Source: JAJDZL01 sp965221175
GTDB lineage: Bacteria; Pseudomonadota; Gammaproteobacteria; Arenicellales; JAJDZL01
Length of the DNA stretch: 64,000 nucleotides
Direction: 5' to 3'
Assembly (NCBI GenBank): GCA_965221175.1
Contig: OZ244867.1
Coordinates: 1,054,001 to 1,118,000 of the forward strand
Positions 55,554 to 64,000 of the stretch are shown here, piece by piece. Under the pieces are notes generated by a model. That model saw only the letters and a program-made list of their open reading frames with translations. It made no database searches and was not told the DNA's origin. The position numbers were made by a program, and so were the translations under genes. Position 1 is the stretch's first letter. Each line of letters opens with the position of its first letter.

Positions 55554-56840
55554 TTACTGTTGGGAACGAGTCAAAGCCTGATCCAGATCCCACAAGATAT
55601 CTTCAATGGTCTCAAGCCCTACTGATATTCGAACCATGTTGGGTTGTACACCCGCCGCAATCTGTACCTCCTCATTCATCTGTCTATGCGTCGTTGATGA
55701 TGGGTGAACAACCAGTGTTTTTGCATCACCAACGTTGGCCAAATGACTCAGGAACTGAACAGATTCAATAAATTTCACGCACGCCTCGATTCCGCCCTTG
55801 ATACCAAAGCTCATAATTCCTCCGGCTCCCTTCAGAAAATATTTGTTCGCAAGATCATAGTATCGGCTGGATTCAAGTCCCGGGTAGTTCACCCATTCAA
55901 TCGTAGAATGATCTTCCAAAAACCGGGCCACTGCCATCGCATTTCTACAGTGTCGATCCATTCGCACCGCAAGCGTCTCCACGCCTTGCAGGAACAGAAA
56001 AGCGTTGAACGGACTCAGAGTCGGACCGAATGTGCGCAGAATTTCGCAACGCGCTTTCATGGTGTATCCAAAATCGCCGAATGTTTCATAAAATCGAATT
56101 CCGTGATAACCATCGGAAGGCTCCATCATGGTCGAGAAATTGCCGTTGTCCCACGGAAAATTTCCTGATTCCACCAAAACCCCGCCTATAGACGTGCCAT
56201 GCCCACATATGAATTTGGTGGCCGAATGGACAACAATGTCTGCACCATAATCAAACGGGCGGCACAGATACGGAGTTGCGAACGTATTGTCAACGATAAA
56301 TGGCAAGCCACTGTCCCTGGCAATCTCGGAAACTGCTTCAAAATCGACCACGTTGTTGGCAGGATTGCCAATGGACTCCGCATAGATACATTTCGTGTTC
56401 GGCGAAATCGCTCTTGCAAAGTTCTGAGGGTCATCGCCGTCAACGAACTTTGCCTTAATACCCAGCTTCTTGAAGCTGAATCCGAACTGTGTATGTGTAC
56501 CACCATAGAGCGTGTTCGATGATACGATTTCATCGCCAGCTTCCAAGATCGTCAACAGTGCAACCATTTGTGCAGCCATGCCGGAAGATACCGCAACCGC
56601 AGCTCGCCCTCTTTCCAAAGCCGCCATACGTTGCTCGAAAACCGCATTTGTGGGATTCATCAATCGTGAGTAGATGTTTCCGAAAGTCTGCAAATTGAAC
56701 AGACTCGCAGCGTGATCGGCAGAGTCGAATACATATGCAGCCGTCTGATAGATGGGTGGCGCGCGCGAGCCGGTTACAGCATCGGGCATCTGTCCCGCGT
56801 GCAGACACAAGGTCTCTATACCAAATTCTCGATCAGGCAT
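55554..56840 (-). CDS. metY: O-acetylhomoserine sulfhydrylase/aminocarboxypropyltransferase
   Basis: 428 residues. ETLCLHAGQMPDAVTGSRAP, YQTAAYVFDSADHAA and the PLP-lysine motif VHSATKFICGHGTS. It converts O-acetylhomoserine and sulfide (or methanethiol) to homocysteine or methionine. Length and motif match the MetY class. It ends with a Met/Cys metabolism context; bmt lies 4 kb away. 37 bases before the transhydrogenase start. Confidence 0.92.
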   Translation of the reverse strand: MPDREFGIETLCLHAGQMPDAVTGSRAPPIYQTAAYVFDSADHAASLFNLQTFGNIYSRLMNPTNAVFEQRMAALERGRAAVAVSSGMAAQMVALLTILEAGDEIVSSNTLYGGTHTQFGFSFKKLGIKAKFVDGDDPQNFARAISPNTKCIYAESIGNPANNVVDFEAVSEIARDSGLPFIVDNTFATPYLCRPFDYGADIVVHSATKFICGHGTSIGGVLVESGNFPWDNGNFSTMMEPSDGYHGIRFYETFGDFGYTMKARCEILRTFGPTLSPFNAFLFLQGVETLAVRMDRHCRNAMAVARFLEDHSTIEWVNYPGLESSRYYDLANKYFLKGAGGIMSFGIKGGIEACVKFIESVQFLSHLANVGDAKTLVVHPSSTTHRQMNEEVQIAAGVQPNMVRISVGLETIEDILWDLDQALTRSQQ

Positions 56841-56849
56841 AACTTTTGA

Positions 56850-57323
56850 TCAATTGCTCCACCGAGGGCGCTCGGATGAAATGATTTTGGTGTCCACCCC
56901 GATAAAATTGAGCCCGCCGAACAGTCTGGCATGTTCTATCTTCATGCAGCGATTGACTACCACATCCATGCCTGCTTCATGCGCAATCGCAGCTGCTTTT
57001 TCGTTATGGATTCCAAGCTGCATCCACAACACACGCGCACCTATTTTTACTGCGGATTCTGCAATTGGCAATACAAACTCGGAGCGTTGAAAAACATCTA
57101 CGACCTCTACCTGTTCTGGAATATCCTCAATCGCTGGATAACACGTTTCACCCAATATTTCTTCGTAGTTCGGGTTTACCGGAATAATTCGATATCCGTA
57201 TTCCTGCAGGTATTTTGCTGCAAAGAAACTCGGTCGATACCACCGTGCCGATAGTCCAACTACGGCAATCGTCTTGTTCTGTTTAAGAATTCGACGCAAC
57301 GACTGTATATCATCTGTAATCAT
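56850..57323 (-). CDS. CoA-binding domain protein (YccU type)
   Basis: 157 residues. TIAVVGLSARWYRPSFFAAK, VNPNYEEILGETCYPAI and VVNRCMKIEHARLFG are typical of the CoA-binding YccU/DUF family. Precedes metY by 9 bases. Exact role unknown. Confidence 0.85.
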   Translation of the reverse strand: MITDDIQSLRRILKQNKTIAVVGLSARWYRPSFFAAKYLQEYGYRIIPVNPNYEEILGETCYPAIEDIPEQVEVVDVFQRSEFVLPIAESAVKIGARVLWMQLGIHNEKAAAIAHEAGMDVVVNRCMKIEHARLFGGLNFIGVDTKIISSERPRWSN

Positions 57324-57345
57324 GAATTCCGCAATACTTTGACTA

Positions 57346-57906
57346 TCAGTCTACCGATCCCAAGGCAAAAAATTCTCCCGCACTCCATACGCCGAACATC
57401 CTGCCATCATCGGTTTGGATTTCAGTACCGAGTTCAACCAACTGGTAATATACATTTCTCGCCAGCAATCCACGTAGTCCGCTGCGAACATTCAGATATG
57501 GCGACGGTTCGTCATCCTCTGCAAATTCGACCCAAATTCGATGATCTTGATCCGCCAATATGATGTCATCCGTCCGGGTTCGAAAATACAATTTCTGTTC
57601 CTGCCCCTTTCCTTCTTCTTCCACTTGCACCACCACAAAGGGCGCATCCTCAACTTCAATGCGCAACTTTTCAACCGGAGTGACAAGATAGTGTTCACCA
57701 TCGTCATCTTTGCGAAGCACCGTGGAGAACAGCCGGACCAGCCTCTTTCTGCCGATAGGCGAACCCATATAGAACCAAGTTCCATCCCGGGCGATCCGTA
57801 TGTCGATATCGCCGCACAGTTCCGGATTCCACTTATGAACTGGCGGCAGACCCTTCTTTGAAATCTGCGCAATCAAACTGGCTGGATCAGAGGTCGCGCT
57901 AGTCAT
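57346..57906 (-). CDS. DUF1285 family protein
   Basis: 186 residues. WNPELCGDIDIRIARDGTWF, then YMGSPIGRKRLVRLFSTVLR and KDDDGEHYLVTPVEKLRIEV fit DUF1285, a proteobacterial family of unknown function. ATG 57,906 overlaps the thioesterase stop by 8 bases, supporting this start. Confidence 0.85.
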   Translation of the reverse strand: MTSATSDPASLIAQISKKGLPPVHKWNPELCGDIDIRIARDGTWFYMGSPIGRKRLVRLFSTVLRKDDDGEHYLVTPVEKLRIEVEDAPFVVVQVEEEGKGQEQKLYFRTRTDDIILADQDHRIWVEFAEDDEPSPYLNVRSGLRGLLARNVYYQLVELGTEIQTDDGRMFGVWSAGEFFALGSVD

Positions 57907-58294
57907 TAGAATCTCTGGGCACGCCGCGAGGCCTGCCGTCCTGATCAATAGCAACAAATGTAAAAAGACCTTCGGTTACCTTTTCAACTGCTCCTGACGT
58001 ACGACGTCTGACCCACGTCTCCACAAGAACGGCAATAGAAGTATTACCGATTCTAGTTGTTGAACAGTAACAGCTTACGACATCCCCGACATAAACCGGC
58101 AAGTGAAAACTCATCGCATCGACTGCAACTGTTGCGACACGGCCTTTGGCAATTTCATAAGCATGGATACCGCCTGCAATATCCATCTGCGCCATGATCC
58201 AGCCGCCGAAAATGTCTCCGCTCGGATTCGCATTCGCTGGCATTGCTAGCGTGCGCAATGAGGCTGTTTTAGATTTTGAAGGTTTCGATTTCAA
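57899..58294 (-). CDS. yciA: Acyl-CoA thioesterase, YciA family
   Basis: 131 residues. Hotdog motif NANPSGDIFGGWIMAQMD, VDAMSFHLPVYVGDVVSC and VETWVRRRTS. It hydrolyses acyl-CoA esters. It lies 41 bases downstream of the PaaK-like gene on the same strand, before DUF1285. Confidence 0.87.
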   Translation of the reverse strand: MKSKPSKSKTASLRTLAMPANANPSGDIFGGWIMAQMDIAGGIHAYEIAKGRVATVAVDAMSFHLPVYVGDVVSCYCSTTRIGNTSIAVLVETWVRRRTSGAVEKVTEGLFTFVAIDQDGRPRGVPRDSND

Positions 58295-58335
58295 CTCGCG
58301 CCTGTTTTGAACAGATTCAAGAAGAGTGAGATTAA

Positions 58336-59574
58336 TCAGTCGTAGCTGCGAGCATCTTCAATAACGATTCCGTCATTGGCCAAAGTGCCCGGATTTTCCA
58401 GGATTACATCCGCTCTGAGCTTGCATACTTCCCGTGCACAAACCGCTATTTTTTGTACTAGTTCATCCGACTGCTCTGAAACTTCACAACACAATCGCAT
58501 TTGATCCTGATGACCTTCACTGGTAACGACTAGACGCGCTTTGCTGATTTCCGGGAAACGATTTACGATCTGCGCAACCTGCGAAGGATGGACGAACATG
58601 CCTCGCACTTTGGTTGTCTGATCGGCTCGACCCATCCATCCCTTGATTCGGGTATTGGTTCGTCCGCAGGGACTCTGTCCCGACATTACCGCTGACATGT
58701 CGCCAGTGCCGAATCGTACCAGAGGGTAATCGGGATTGAATACCGTTACGACTACTTCACCGACTTCACCTTCAGGCACTGGATCGCCGGTGCCGGGGCG
58801 AACGATTTCGACGATAACACCTTCATCCATAATCAACCCCTCCATAGCTTCTGATTCATAGGCAATTAGTCCGATGTCCGCTGTTGCATAAGCTTGCTTC
58901 ACATAAACACCATGACCATTCAGTTCCGCTCTAAGTGACGGCGGCAACGCCTCGCCTGAAACCAGTCCGACTTTGAGTGACGAAACATCAACACCACTAG
59001 TCGATGCTGCCTCGAGAATTATTTTCAGAAAGGAAGGTGTGCCGGTATATGCCTGCGGCTGCAAACGTTCAATGGACTGAACCTGCAGCTCAGTCTGACC
59101 GACTCCGGCAGGAAACACTGCGCAACCCAGTTCACCAGCACCACTCTCCATCATCATCCCTGCAGGAGAAAAATGGTAGGAAAAGGTATTGTGGACAAGC
59201 ATTCCAGACCGTATTCCAGCTGCAAATAGAGCACGTGCCATTCGCCAGCTGTCACTGCGTTTTGTTTCGGGCTCGAAAATTGGGCCGGGTGATGCAAATA
59301 TTCGCAACAGCGAATTCGGATCGAATGCTGTCATACCGCCAAATGGCGGAAATTTTTTCTGTAGGTCAACTAGCTCGGATTTACGTACAACCGGCAACTC
59401 GGCCAGCGCAGCGCGTGAATTTATGGAATTAGCATCTTTGCCTGCCAGCTGCTCTCGAACAAAAGGTGCCTTTGCAGCGGCTCGCTCAAGATGGGTGGGA
59501 AGTGCCGAAAGCAACTCTTGCTCTCGTAGTTCCGGGTCGCGAACCTCAAGGGAATCGTAATACTGTGTGCTCAT
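58336..59574 (-). CDS. Phenylacetate-CoA ligase-like protein
   Basis: 412 residues. ASPGPIFEPETKRSDSWRMA, QAYTGTPSFLKIILEAA, LVSGEALPPSLRAEL, RFGTGDMSAVMSGQSPC and KGWMGRADQTTKVRGMFVHP follow the PaaK pattern. It activates an aromatic or related acid to the CoA ester. The adjacent Liv-type transporter suggests it acts on an imported substrate; the exact acid cannot be read from sequence. Confidence 0.85.
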   Translation of the reverse strand: MSTQYYDSLEVRDPELREQELLSALPTHLERAAAKAPFVREQLAGKDANSINSRAALAELPVVRKSELVDLQKKFPPFGGMTAFDPNSLLRIFASPGPIFEPETKRSDSWRMARALFAAGIRSGMLVHNTFSYHFSPAGMMMESGAGELGCAVFPAGVGQTELQVQSIERLQPQAYTGTPSFLKIILEAASTSGVDVSSLKVGLVSGEALPPSLRAELNGHGVYVKQAYATADIGLIAYESEAMEGLIMDEGVIVEIVRPGTGDPVPEGEVGEVVVTVFNPDYPLVRFGTGDMSAVMSGQSPCGRTNTRIKGWMGRADQTTKVRGMFVHPSQVAQIVNRFPEISKARLVVTSEGHQDQMRLCCEVSEQSDELVQKIAVCAREVCKLRADVILENPGTLANDGIVIEDARSYD

Positions 59575-59664
59575 GCTCGTCCTTATGGGTTACGCATCGA
59601 GGGGTAGGTGTTCGGCGGCTGTTTCCGCCAAAGAATTTAGTTGTTCCGCAATTGGCAGCCTGGT

Positions 59665-60498
59665 CTAAGCCAGCCAGCGCTTGCGCCGGCGATAATGCTT
59701 CACATTTCTGAAGCTTTTTCGTTTGTCGCCGCTTACGCCAAGATAAAACTCTTTAACGTCTTCGTTCTGTAACAGTTCCGATGCATCTCCATCCATGACT
59801 ACCCTGCCGTTTTCAAGGATATAGCCATACTGGGAATAGCGAAGTGCCATGTTGGTGTTTTGCTCCGCCAGGAGAATGGTTACCTGTTCGTTTTCGTTCA
59901 GTCGTTTGATGATTTCAAAAATTTCTTCGACCAGCGTCGGTGCCAGCCCCATTGATGGTTCATCTAGCAGAATCACGGTCGGTTTCGCCATCAGTGCGCG
60001 TCCGACTGCGACCATCTGCTGTTCACCACCGGATATATACCCAGCCTGCCCGTTGCGCCGTACCTTCAATCTTGGAAAATATTCGTACACCAGTTCCAGA
60101 TCAGCCTGAATTGCGCTTCGACCGTCTCTACGGGTGTAAGCTCCTGTCAGCAGATTTTCTTCTACGGTCAGATGTTCGAAGCAGTTTCGGCCTTCCATTA
60201 CCTGTGTGACTCCACGCATGACAAGCTCTGAAGGTGTCATTGCATCGACTCTCTCTCCCCGGTAAATAATAGAGCCTTTGGTGACTTCCCCGCGCTCGGC
60301 ACGAAGCAGATTCGAGATCGCCTTGAGGGTTGTTGTCTTGCCGGCGCCATTTGCCCCGAGAAGGGCAATAATGCCCTTCTCGGGTACTTCAAGAGACACG
60401 CCTTTCAGAACGAGAATGACTCGATCGTAAATGACTTCAATGTTATTTACGGAAATCAGCGCACCGTTATCGGTTGCGCTCTGTACTGTCTCGTTCAT
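59665..60498 (-). CDS. livF: Branched-chain-type ABC transporter ATP-binding protein
   Basis: 277 residues. Walker A LLGANGAGKTTTLKAISNLL, signature YISGGEQQMVAVGRALM, Walker B TVILLDEPSMGLAP, H-loop region ILLAEQNTNMA. The extra C-terminus (RKSFRNVKHYRRRKRWL) is typical of the subgroup linked to aromatic-acid uptake. A 13 bp stem with a 4-base loop lies inside it (60,355-60,384). Confidence 0.93.
   Translation of the reverse strand: MNETVQSATDNGALISVNNIEVIYDRVILVLKGVSLEVPEKGIIALLGANGAGKTTTLKAISNLLRAERGEVTKGSIIYRGERVDAMTPSELVMRGVTQVMEGRNCFEHLTVEENLLTGAYTRRDGRSAIQADLELVYEYFPRLKVRRNGQAGYISGGEQQMVAVGRALMAKPTVILLDEPSMGLAPTLVEEIFEIIKRLNENEQVTILLAEQNTNMALRYSQYGYILENGRVVMDGDASELLQNEDVKEFYLGVSGDKRKSFRNVKHYRRRKRWLA
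60355..60384 (-). other. Strong hairpin near the 5' part of livF
   Basis: CCCGAGAAGGGCA and its exact complement TGCCCTTCTCGGG flank a 4-base loop. It lies just before the Walker A codons, about 115-145 bases after the start codon. Could be chance in the coding sequence or an mRNA structure. Confidence 0.5.
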
Positions 60499-60525
60499 GA
60501 AAATTGAATTGCGTTGGCTTTCAGA

Positions 60526-61866
60526 TTAACCGCAGTCTGAACCCATATCCATGCCGGAGCGAGGTGTAATGCCTTTCTCTTCGGCATATTTCATAGAAGA
60601 TTCCATGATCAGCGGGTCTACCAAGGACTTGTCGGTTGCAATCCAGTCTGTAATCTCAACCCATTTAGATCCGTCCCAACGATTGAACTTCACCGGGCCG
60701 CCGCCTTCGTGATCAGCACAGGTAATCGTCAGAGGTGCCATCAAACCATCCGCACCGATTTCTTTGATTCGATCGGCTGTGATGTTCAGATTTTCAAGAC
60801 CCCAACGCATTTCTTCACCGCTCAACACTTTATTGCCGTACTTCGCTTGTGCGGTTCGGATTGCTTCAACGGTCACGATTCCTGCTACAAGCCCGCGGTT
60901 GTAGTAAATCGTGCCAACACGTTGCGGTGAGAGATTTCCTTTACCCGCACCATGAACGATGTCAAGCATAGCCTGCACGACCGGAAAATCGGCACCAGAC
61001 GGATGAAAACCGGCGGCGACATAGTCGATTGCTGCTTTGCCCGCTGGAATTACGTCCTCTTCAGCACCACTCCACCAAACACCAAGAATTCGATTCGATG
61101 GAAAGCCGACTCGTGCCGCTTCCTTGATTGCCGTTGGGTTCATTACACCCCAGCCTCTCAGAATGACCCAGTCAGGTTTGTACCGACGAGAAATTTCAAG
61201 CCAAGCCGCTTTCTGGTCAAGACCCGGATGGGCAACTGGATAGTGCCTGACCTCAAAACCGTATTTTTCAGCCTGAACATCTAATATGCGTATCGTTTCC
61301 TTTCCGTAACTGCTTTCATGGTATAGATTGGCGATTTTCTTGCCATTAAGGTTTTCCATTCCGCCTTCCTGCATGCCGATGTACTTGATCTTTGCAGTAT
61401 TCTGACTCCAGTAATTGGTGATCAACGGAAATACCCATGGGAATACTTTTCCGTTCGTTGCATCGGTTCTGCCATATCCCATTGAAATGAGTGGAATCTT
61501 GTCAGCCGTTGCACGTTCGATCAAACGATAGGTAATACCGGTGCTCAAAGGATGCACAACAGTCGCACCATGTTCACCCTGATTTTTCAGTCGTTCGTAG
61601 CACTCAACACCGCGATCAGAATTGTAAGCAGTCTCGCACTCTTCCCAAACCAACTTTACACCGTTTACACCGCCATCACGCAGATTCAGTAGAGCGAAGT
61701 AGTCTAACATACCTCCAAAGAATCCCGATCCGCCAGCAGCGTAGGGCCCCGTTCGATAGATAAGCGCCGGAATGAACTGCTCCATATCCTGTGCTTGAGA
61801 TACCGAAAAAGGAACCACCGCTATTACTGAAGCGACCAGCGACAGTATCATGGATTTAAATTTCAT
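60526..61866 (-). CDS. ABC transporter substrate-binding protein (Liv family)
   Basis: 446 residues from ATG 61,866, after GGGAGG. Signal peptide MKFKSMILSLVASVIAVVPF then SVSQAQ. Periplasmic binding fold type I: PALIYRTGPYAAGGSGFFGG, GITYRLIERATADKIPLISM, TIRILDVQAEKYGFEV. It captures the ligand, possibly an aromatic or branched acid. It lies between livF and livM on the minus strand. Confidence 0.88.
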   Translation of the reverse strand: MKFKSMILSLVASVIAVVPFSVSQAQDMEQFIPALIYRTGPYAAGGSGFFGGMLDYFALLNLRDGGVNGVKLVWEECETAYNSDRGVECYERLKNQGEHGATVVHPLSTGITYRLIERATADKIPLISMGYGRTDATNGKVFPWVFPLITNYWSQNTAKIKYIGMQEGGMENLNGKKIANLYHESSYGKETIRILDVQAEKYGFEVRHYPVAHPGLDQKAAWLEISRRYKPDWVILRGWGVMNPTAIKEAARVGFPSNRILGVWWSGAEEDVIPAGKAAIDYVAAGFHPSGADFPVVQAMLDIVHGAGKGNLSPQRVGTIYYNRGLVAGIVTVEAIRTAQAKYGNKVLSGEEMRWGLENLNITADRIKEIGADGLMAPLTITCADHEGGGPVKFNRWDGSKWVEITDWIATDKSLVDPLIMESSMKYAEEKGITPRSGMDMGSDCG

Positions 61867-61984
61867 AGTTATTACCTCCCACATTCGTGGTTAATTCTCG
61901 TTAATTGATACAAGTGAGTATGTTAACACTGCAACTTCATGAATGTTACTTCAGTTACGCTTCCAAGCAGTGCGATAAAATAAG

Positions 61985-63112
61985 TCAATACGGGAAAGGC
62001 CACTGACGCAGCTTTTCCTTCACGATCTGCCACATCCGAGCAAATCCCAGAGGTTCAATCGCAAGTAAGAATATGATCGAACCCCCATATATGATCAGCT
62101 CCAGATTCGCTAGTGCTGATCCAGACAATGTTCCCTCCCCCACATGCGAAGCCATAATGTTCAGAAATGGCGGCAGCAGTACGATGAACGCCGCTCCTAG
62201 AAATGATCCCATGATTGAACCCAGCCCACCAATGATGATCATGAACAGTATTGTGAATGAACGAATCAGGTCGAATGCTTCCGTGTCTGCATTGCCGACG
62301 TAAGTAAAAACATACATCGCGCCGGCAACTCCGCAGTAGAAAGAACTGATTGCAAAAGCCAGAAGTTTGGTGCGAAGCGGGCGTATGCCGATGATTTCAG
62401 CGGCAATGTCGAAATCTCGAATGGCCATCCAGGCGCGGCCGGTCATGCCCCGTACCAAATTCTTCGCTAGCAAAGCGAGAATTACCACGACCGTAAGAGT
62501 GACCAGATATTTCGCTTCTGGGGTAGCATTTGGACCCGATACGAGCACATTAATCGGCGAGAGAAAGTCTAGTGCTCTACCTTCTTCCGCAAGTGCTCCG
62601 AACAAAGTCGAAGTTGGTGCTGAAGCCACGCCGGCCGCGTCGTAATTTGTAAACCAGCCAACGTGGTCAAAAATCCACAGCAAAAAGAACTGCGAAGCCA
62701 GTGTCGCAACTGCGAGATAGAAGCCTTTGATTCTTAGCGAAGGGATACCGAACAGGACTCCGACTACAGCCGCCATCAAACCCGCGAGGATAAAGTCGAA
62801 GATCAACGGAATTTCAGGCAGACGCAAAACGAGGTTGTAGCAACCGAATGCTCCGACTGCCATAAATCCCCCAGTACCGAGAGATAATTGCCCTGCATAA
62901 CCTGTAAGCAGGTTGAGACCGAGAGCAGCCAGTCCGAATACCAGCAACTGGGTAAGAATCGGACCCATAATGTACTGGCTGCCCGACAACGGCGGCCAGA
63001 TATACGCAATGAGCAGAATAACCGTGATACCCAATCGATCATTGGTGATCGGAAAAATCGCCTGATCAGCACGATAACTCGATTTGTACTGTCCGACTTC
63101 CCTATAAATCAT
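61985..63112 (-). CDS. livM: Branched-chain-type ABC transporter permease
   Basis: 375 residues. About ten hydrophobic segments, including GLAALGLNLLTGYAGQLSLG, which carries the LivM signature, and SFTILFMIIIGGLGSIMGSF. It starts 11 bases after the livH gene. Inner-membrane channel subunit. Confidence 0.93.
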   Translation of the reverse strand: MIYREVGQYKSSYRADQAIFPITNDRLGITVILLIAYIWPPLSGSQYIMGPILTQLLVFGLAALGLNLLTGYAGQLSLGTGGFMAVGAFGCYNLVLRLPEIPLIFDFILAGLMAAVVGVLFGIPSLRIKGFYLAVATLASQFFLLWIFDHVGWFTNYDAAGVASAPTSTLFGALAEEGRALDFLSPINVLVSGPNATPEAKYLVTLTVVVILALLAKNLVRGMTGRAWMAIRDFDIAAEIIGIRPLRTKLLAFAISSFYCGVAGAMYVFTYVGNADTEAFDLIRSFTILFMIIIGGLGSIMGSFLGAAFIVLLPPFLNIMASHVGEGTLSGSALANLELIIYGGSIIFLLAIEPLGFARMWQIVKEKLRQWPFPY

Positions 63113-63123
63113 GGACTAAGCAC

Positions 63124-64000
63124 CTAGACCCGTTCAATAATCTTTTCGCCAAACATACCTTGCGGGCGAAACATTAGAAATATCATCCCCAACATGTACG
63201 GTGTCCAATTTTCCGTACCACCTCCGAAGAACGGAATGCCGACAAAAACTTCAAACAGCTTTTCAGTTGCGCCAACAATCAGGCCTCCAATGATGGCACC
63301 CGGAATGGAAGTGAACCCACCGATAATGAGGACTGGAAGTGCTTTGAATGCAAGCAGTGAAATGCTGAACTGAACACCAAGCTTGGAGCCCCACATCAGT
63401 CCTGCGACCAGGGCTACGATTCCCGCAGCTGCCCACACAACCACCCAAATGTTCTTTAGGGGAATGCCCACACTCAATGCCGCCTGATGATCATCGGCAA
63501 CTGCGCGAAGCGCTCTTCCGACTCGGGTTTTCTGGAAGAATATTGCAAGTGCTGTCACCAAAGCCGCAGCAATCAGTCCCGCATAAAGATCGAACTGGCT
63601 GAGATATACACCGTAAAATTCGAATGGAATATCGGGAATTCCAATATCCAGTGCATGCACATCTGCATCCCAGACTCCTTGCGCTATGCCTTCGATTACA
63701 TAGTTCAACCCGATTGTCGCCATGAAAAGGATGATCGGTTCCTGATTGACCATTGGCCGTAGAACAATTCTTTCAATCGCAATTGCCAGTCCAATTACGA
63801 TCACCAGAGTAACGGCAAAAGATCGATAAACAATCGCTCCATCTGTAACCAGCGAGATCACTGCAAGTCCCAGCAGTACTCCAATCGCCCACTGAGGCGA
63901 GCGTACTGCAGTCGTCATCATCAAGAAAATCAGCAATGTAACGAAAATACCACGCCACATATTCTGTCCGCCATCTACGAACATGGCGCACACAACCAGC
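63124..64000 (-). CDS. livH: Branched-chain-type ABC transporter permease (partial, runs off window)
   Basis: At least 289 residues. Hydrophobic protein with RVGRALRAVADDHQAALSVG (the EAA-type cytoplasmic loop of LivH) and LAFKALPVLIIGGFTSIPGA. The reading frame is open to the right edge, so the true start lies outside the window. Confidence 0.9.
   Translation of the reverse strand, partial: LVVCAMFVDGGQNMWRGIFVTLLIFLMMTTAVRSPQWAIGVLLGLAVISLVTDGAIVYRSFAVTLVIVIGLAIAIERIVLRPMVNQEPIILFMATIGLNYVIEGIAQGVWDADVHALDIGIPDIPFEFYGVYLSQFDLYAGLIAAALVTALAIFFQKTRVGRALRAVADDHQAALSVGIPLKNIWVVVWAAAGIVALVAGLMWGSKLGVQFSISLLAFKALPVLIIGGFTSIPGAIIGGLIVGATEKLFEVFVGIPFFGGGTENWTPYMLGMIFLMFRPQGMFGEKIIERV

Noticed and set aside
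1..64000. CRISPR array
   Set aside because: No regularly spaced short direct repeats were seen; the repeated elements are long, diverged recombinase relics at irregular distances.

Overview
The window joins a roughly 49 kb accessory (defence) island at positions 1 to about 49,126 to about 15 kb of ordinary chromosome at 49,127-64,000. The junction is the 3' end of the tmRNA gene ssrA, a classic integration site. The chromosomal part suggests an uncultured, moderate-GC gammaproteobacterium. It has ssrA (tag ANDDNFALAA) next to smpB, and a ratA-rnfH pair. Next come a homocysteine methyltransferase, a medium-chain acyl-CoA synthetase, a hydroxyacid-oxoacid transhydrogenase, metY, DUF1285 and YciA genes. 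The window ends in a phenylacetate-CoA-ligase-like gene with a branched-chain-type (Liv) ABC transporter that runs off the right edge. The taxonomic reading is inference from gene content only.

The island is almost entirely anti-phage-type genes, mostly on the minus strand. From left to right: an AAA-TOPRIM/DUF4435-like ATPase split by a 1,544 bp IS with a 5 bp target duplication (0.5-4.2 kb); an IS1380-type relic (4.4-5.1 kb); an unknown 284-residue protein and an Abi_C protein (6.1-8.2 kb); a PD-(D/E)XK-like protein, a short Argonaute with its SIR2-APAZ partner (SPARSA type) and a UvrD-helicase pseudogene (8.6-14.3 kb); a Ubl/E1/DUF6527 module with a DUF2971-like gene (14.8-17.7 kb); a two-gene unit of a large helical protein plus a PD-(D/E)XK nuclease (17.9-21.9 kb); a broken nuclease-like gene, a SIR2 gene and a complete type I restriction system (22.5-31.9 kb); a DNA methyltransferase cassette (33.4-35.2 kb); unknown genes and a third SIR2 protein (36.0-41.7 kb); a small membrane protein and a patatin phospholipase (42.2-44.2 kb); and a six-gene ubiquitin-like conjugation operon with two tandem E2 proteins, E1, JAB and a metallo-beta-lactamase-fold protein (44.5-48.2 kb).

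The most unusual signal is between the genes. Ten decayed relics of the C-terminal part of a large serine recombinase occur along the island, all on the plus strand, and they separate it into cassettes. Two of them (about 100-340 and 48,379-49,138) stop at the Trp-Trp codons and run directly into an ssrA 3'-end sequence. Most of the others continue into the normal HTH tail of the recombinase. This suggests repeated integration of recombinase-linked defence cassettes at ssrA, with the crossover inside the recombinase gene itself.

The second unusual signal is in the ubiquitin-like operon: one of its two E2 proteins appears to carry an N-terminal Phd/YefM antitoxin-like domain. No CRISPR array, complete tRNA, phage structural gene or intact recombinase was seen.
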